Origin: Homarus americanus | Lineage: Eukaryota > Arthropoda > Malacostraca > Decapoda > Nephropidae | Length of the DNA: 64,000 nucleotides | NCBI RefSeq assembly: GCF_018991925.1 | Contig: NW_024753828.1 | Location: 2,342,014-2,406,013, forward strand | Reading direction: 5' to 3' | Shown: piece after piece, positions 62,531-64,000 of the stretch | How positions within the stretch are numbered: position 1 is the first letter of the stretch | How the letters are laid out: every line of letters starts with the position of its first letter | The notes under the pieces: model-generated | Told to the model about the DNA's origin: nothing | What the model saw: the letters and a program-made list of their open reading frames with translations, nothing else | Databases searched by the model: none | Position numbers and translations under genes: made by a program

Positions 62531-63640
62531 TACAGGTTGTACCTCTCTAGTCCGGCAACCTCGACCTTTATACATTTCAAAACGTTGTAGTCCTTCCAAA
62601 ACTCTCGAGCGTTTTCTCACCTTCAGTAGCAGCAACAGCCTGAGCGGTCGTACGTAAATAATTAGCTTTAAAAGCTGCAATAGCACCTTGATCCATGGGT
62701 TGGATGACAGAGGTAGTGTTAGGTGGAATGTAGACTACCTTAACATCAGGGTGCATGTCGTCCAGGTATGGTGGGTGTCCCGGAGCATTATCCAAAATTA
62801 ACAAAATCTTGAAGGCAATCCCTTGTTGCAGACAATACTCCTTGGCTCGAGGAATGAAACAAGTCATGAACCAATCCTCAAACAGTACTAGGGTCATCCA
62901 GGCTTTCTTGTTACTTCGATAAAACACTGGCAGTGTGTGCTTGCTGACATGTTTAAAAGCCCTTGGGTTCTCTGAATGATAGATCATGAAGGGCTTTATC
63001 TTGAAACCAGCTACATTCCCCCCAACAGAAGTGTAATTTGGTCCTTGAATGCCTTGAATCCTGGCATTGTTTTCGCCTCTTTGTGGATGTATGTCCGTTC
63101 AGGCATGCGCTTCCATAATAATCCAGTTTCATCCACATTGAATATTTGCTCAGGCAAATAATTTCCCTCCACGATCTAGCTCCTCCTTAAAAGCTTCGGT
63201 AGCACCAACATCAGCACTAGCAGCCTCTCCACTCACCTTTACATTATGTAAACTGTAGCGGTTCTTAAATCTGTTAAACCACCCATGACTTGCTCTGAAG
63301 ATTTGGTCGCACTCATCTCCTGCCTGCTCCTTCAGGCTTTCGAAAAGGCTTCTTGCCTTAGCCTGTAGGGTTAGAAGGCTAAAGGGTACACGCTTTTGTA
63401 TCTGGTCTTCCATCCATATCACAAGTAATTTTTCCATCTTATGAATGGGACAGTGTCTTTTTTTCGTTATTATAGTTCCCTTTATAGGTGCTGATCCTTT
63501 CACTACCTCACGAATATGTTCCTTGTCCTTCAAAATAGTAGATATGGTCGAGTGCGAGAAGCCTAGGTCGCGTGAAATGGTTGCTACAGTTTTCCATTTT
63601 CATACTGCATTATTATCTTCATTTTCGTCTCAAAAGTACA
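62531..63640 (-). mobile_element. Tigger/pogo transposon with frameshifted transposase
   Basis: Minus strand: psq/CENP-B-type HTH (KMKIIMQYENGK, then SRDLGFSHSTISTILK), second DNA-binding domain (LLVIWMEDQIQKRVPFSLLT, SHGWFNRFKNRYSLHNVKVS), and a DDE domain with FNVDETGLLWKRM, LLILDNAPGHPP and IPPNTTSVIQPMDQGA. All three catalytic Asp residues are present. Single-base shifts lie near 63590, 63170 and 62600. After ESFGRTTTF the frame is lost and the left terminus CAGGTTGTACCTCTCTAGTC (62532) follows, so the C-terminus is deleted. The right terminus was not located. Confidence 0.85.
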
Positions 63641-64000
63641 CAGTACACAGCGATCAGTTGCGGATACAACAACAGCCAAACACCAACTAAGCGCTCACGC
63701 CGGGTGCTATACCCACGTTACCCGAGCCACACAACGCCTCGTGACGGGACGGAAACGTTTCGCCCAGAAAGACGCCATTTGAAAAAAATTTGGTACCTAT
63801 CTTATGGCGGTCGGAAAGGGTGGTCGCACTTGACTGAGGCAGGACGTAGGTGCAGGTGGTGAGGTAGTAAGTCGGGGAGTAGCTGTATAGTAATAACAAT
63901 TCATAATTCTTCATTTGTTCTGTATTTTGTTTATTTACCAATGTTTTATTCGCTTTTATTAAATGAATAATCTTTATATATAGTAATAACACAATACTTC
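63641..64000. other. No recognised gene; may include the Tigger 5' UTR
   Basis: GC-richer up to about 63880, then AT-rich. A 101-codon minus-strand frame has no support. Confidence 0.4.

Overview
The window looks like nuclear DNA of an arthropod, most probably a decapod crustacean. The reasons are spliced genes with GT-AG introns, a (TTAGG)n tract, about a dozen long (TA)n tracts, and a dense mix of CR1/Jockey-, I- and RTE-like LINEs, Penelope-like elements (PLEs), Tigger/pogo transposons, MITEs and tRNA-derived SINEs. The species is an inference. There is no operon structure, CRISPR array, rRNA or convincing functional tRNA gene.

Three host genes can be assembled by hand from splice sites with matching phases. 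(1) At the left edge, minus strand, 4137 down to 34..1: the 5' end of an unidentified gene whose first intron is filled with Tigger-type elements. (2) Across the centre, plus strand, 27796-48906: a nine-exon gene for a secreted 442-residue serine protease homologue in which all three catalytic residues are replaced. Its 21 kb is mostly transposon-filled intron, including a 3 kb 21-bp minisatellite just before exon 4. (3) On the right, minus strand, 60033-56877: a two-exon gene for an 83-residue membrane protein of the MANBAL/UPF0239 family. A short plus-strand exon ending in ATG|GTAAGT near 61168 may be the start of a fourth gene.

The rest is layered transposon wreckage. 1-5.5 kb: Tigger remnants and MITEs. 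6.8-10.1 kb: a minus-strand LINE with RNase H, hit by a PLE/(TA)n insertion and by a SINE with target-site duplication. 10.1-12.9 kb: a LINE split by a second LINE in reverse orientation. 16.3-21.8 kb: LINE, PLE and LTR-like pieces and two minisatellites. 22.7-26.7 kb: the longest LINE (endonuclease plus RT, many breaks). 27-37 kb: twin MITEs, a Harbinger-like element, a 2 kb Tigger-like element and a further LINE. 38-43 kb: a tRNA-derived snapback, a PLE copy and the large minisatellite. 45-47 kb: an RTE-like LINE. 50-52 kb: another LINE. 57-64 kb: Tigger pieces and LINE 3' ends.

The strongest leads are the triple-dead protease homologue, the pyrimidine-rich minisatellite next to its exon 4, and hammerhead-like cores at Penelope ends that also seed (TA)n tracts.
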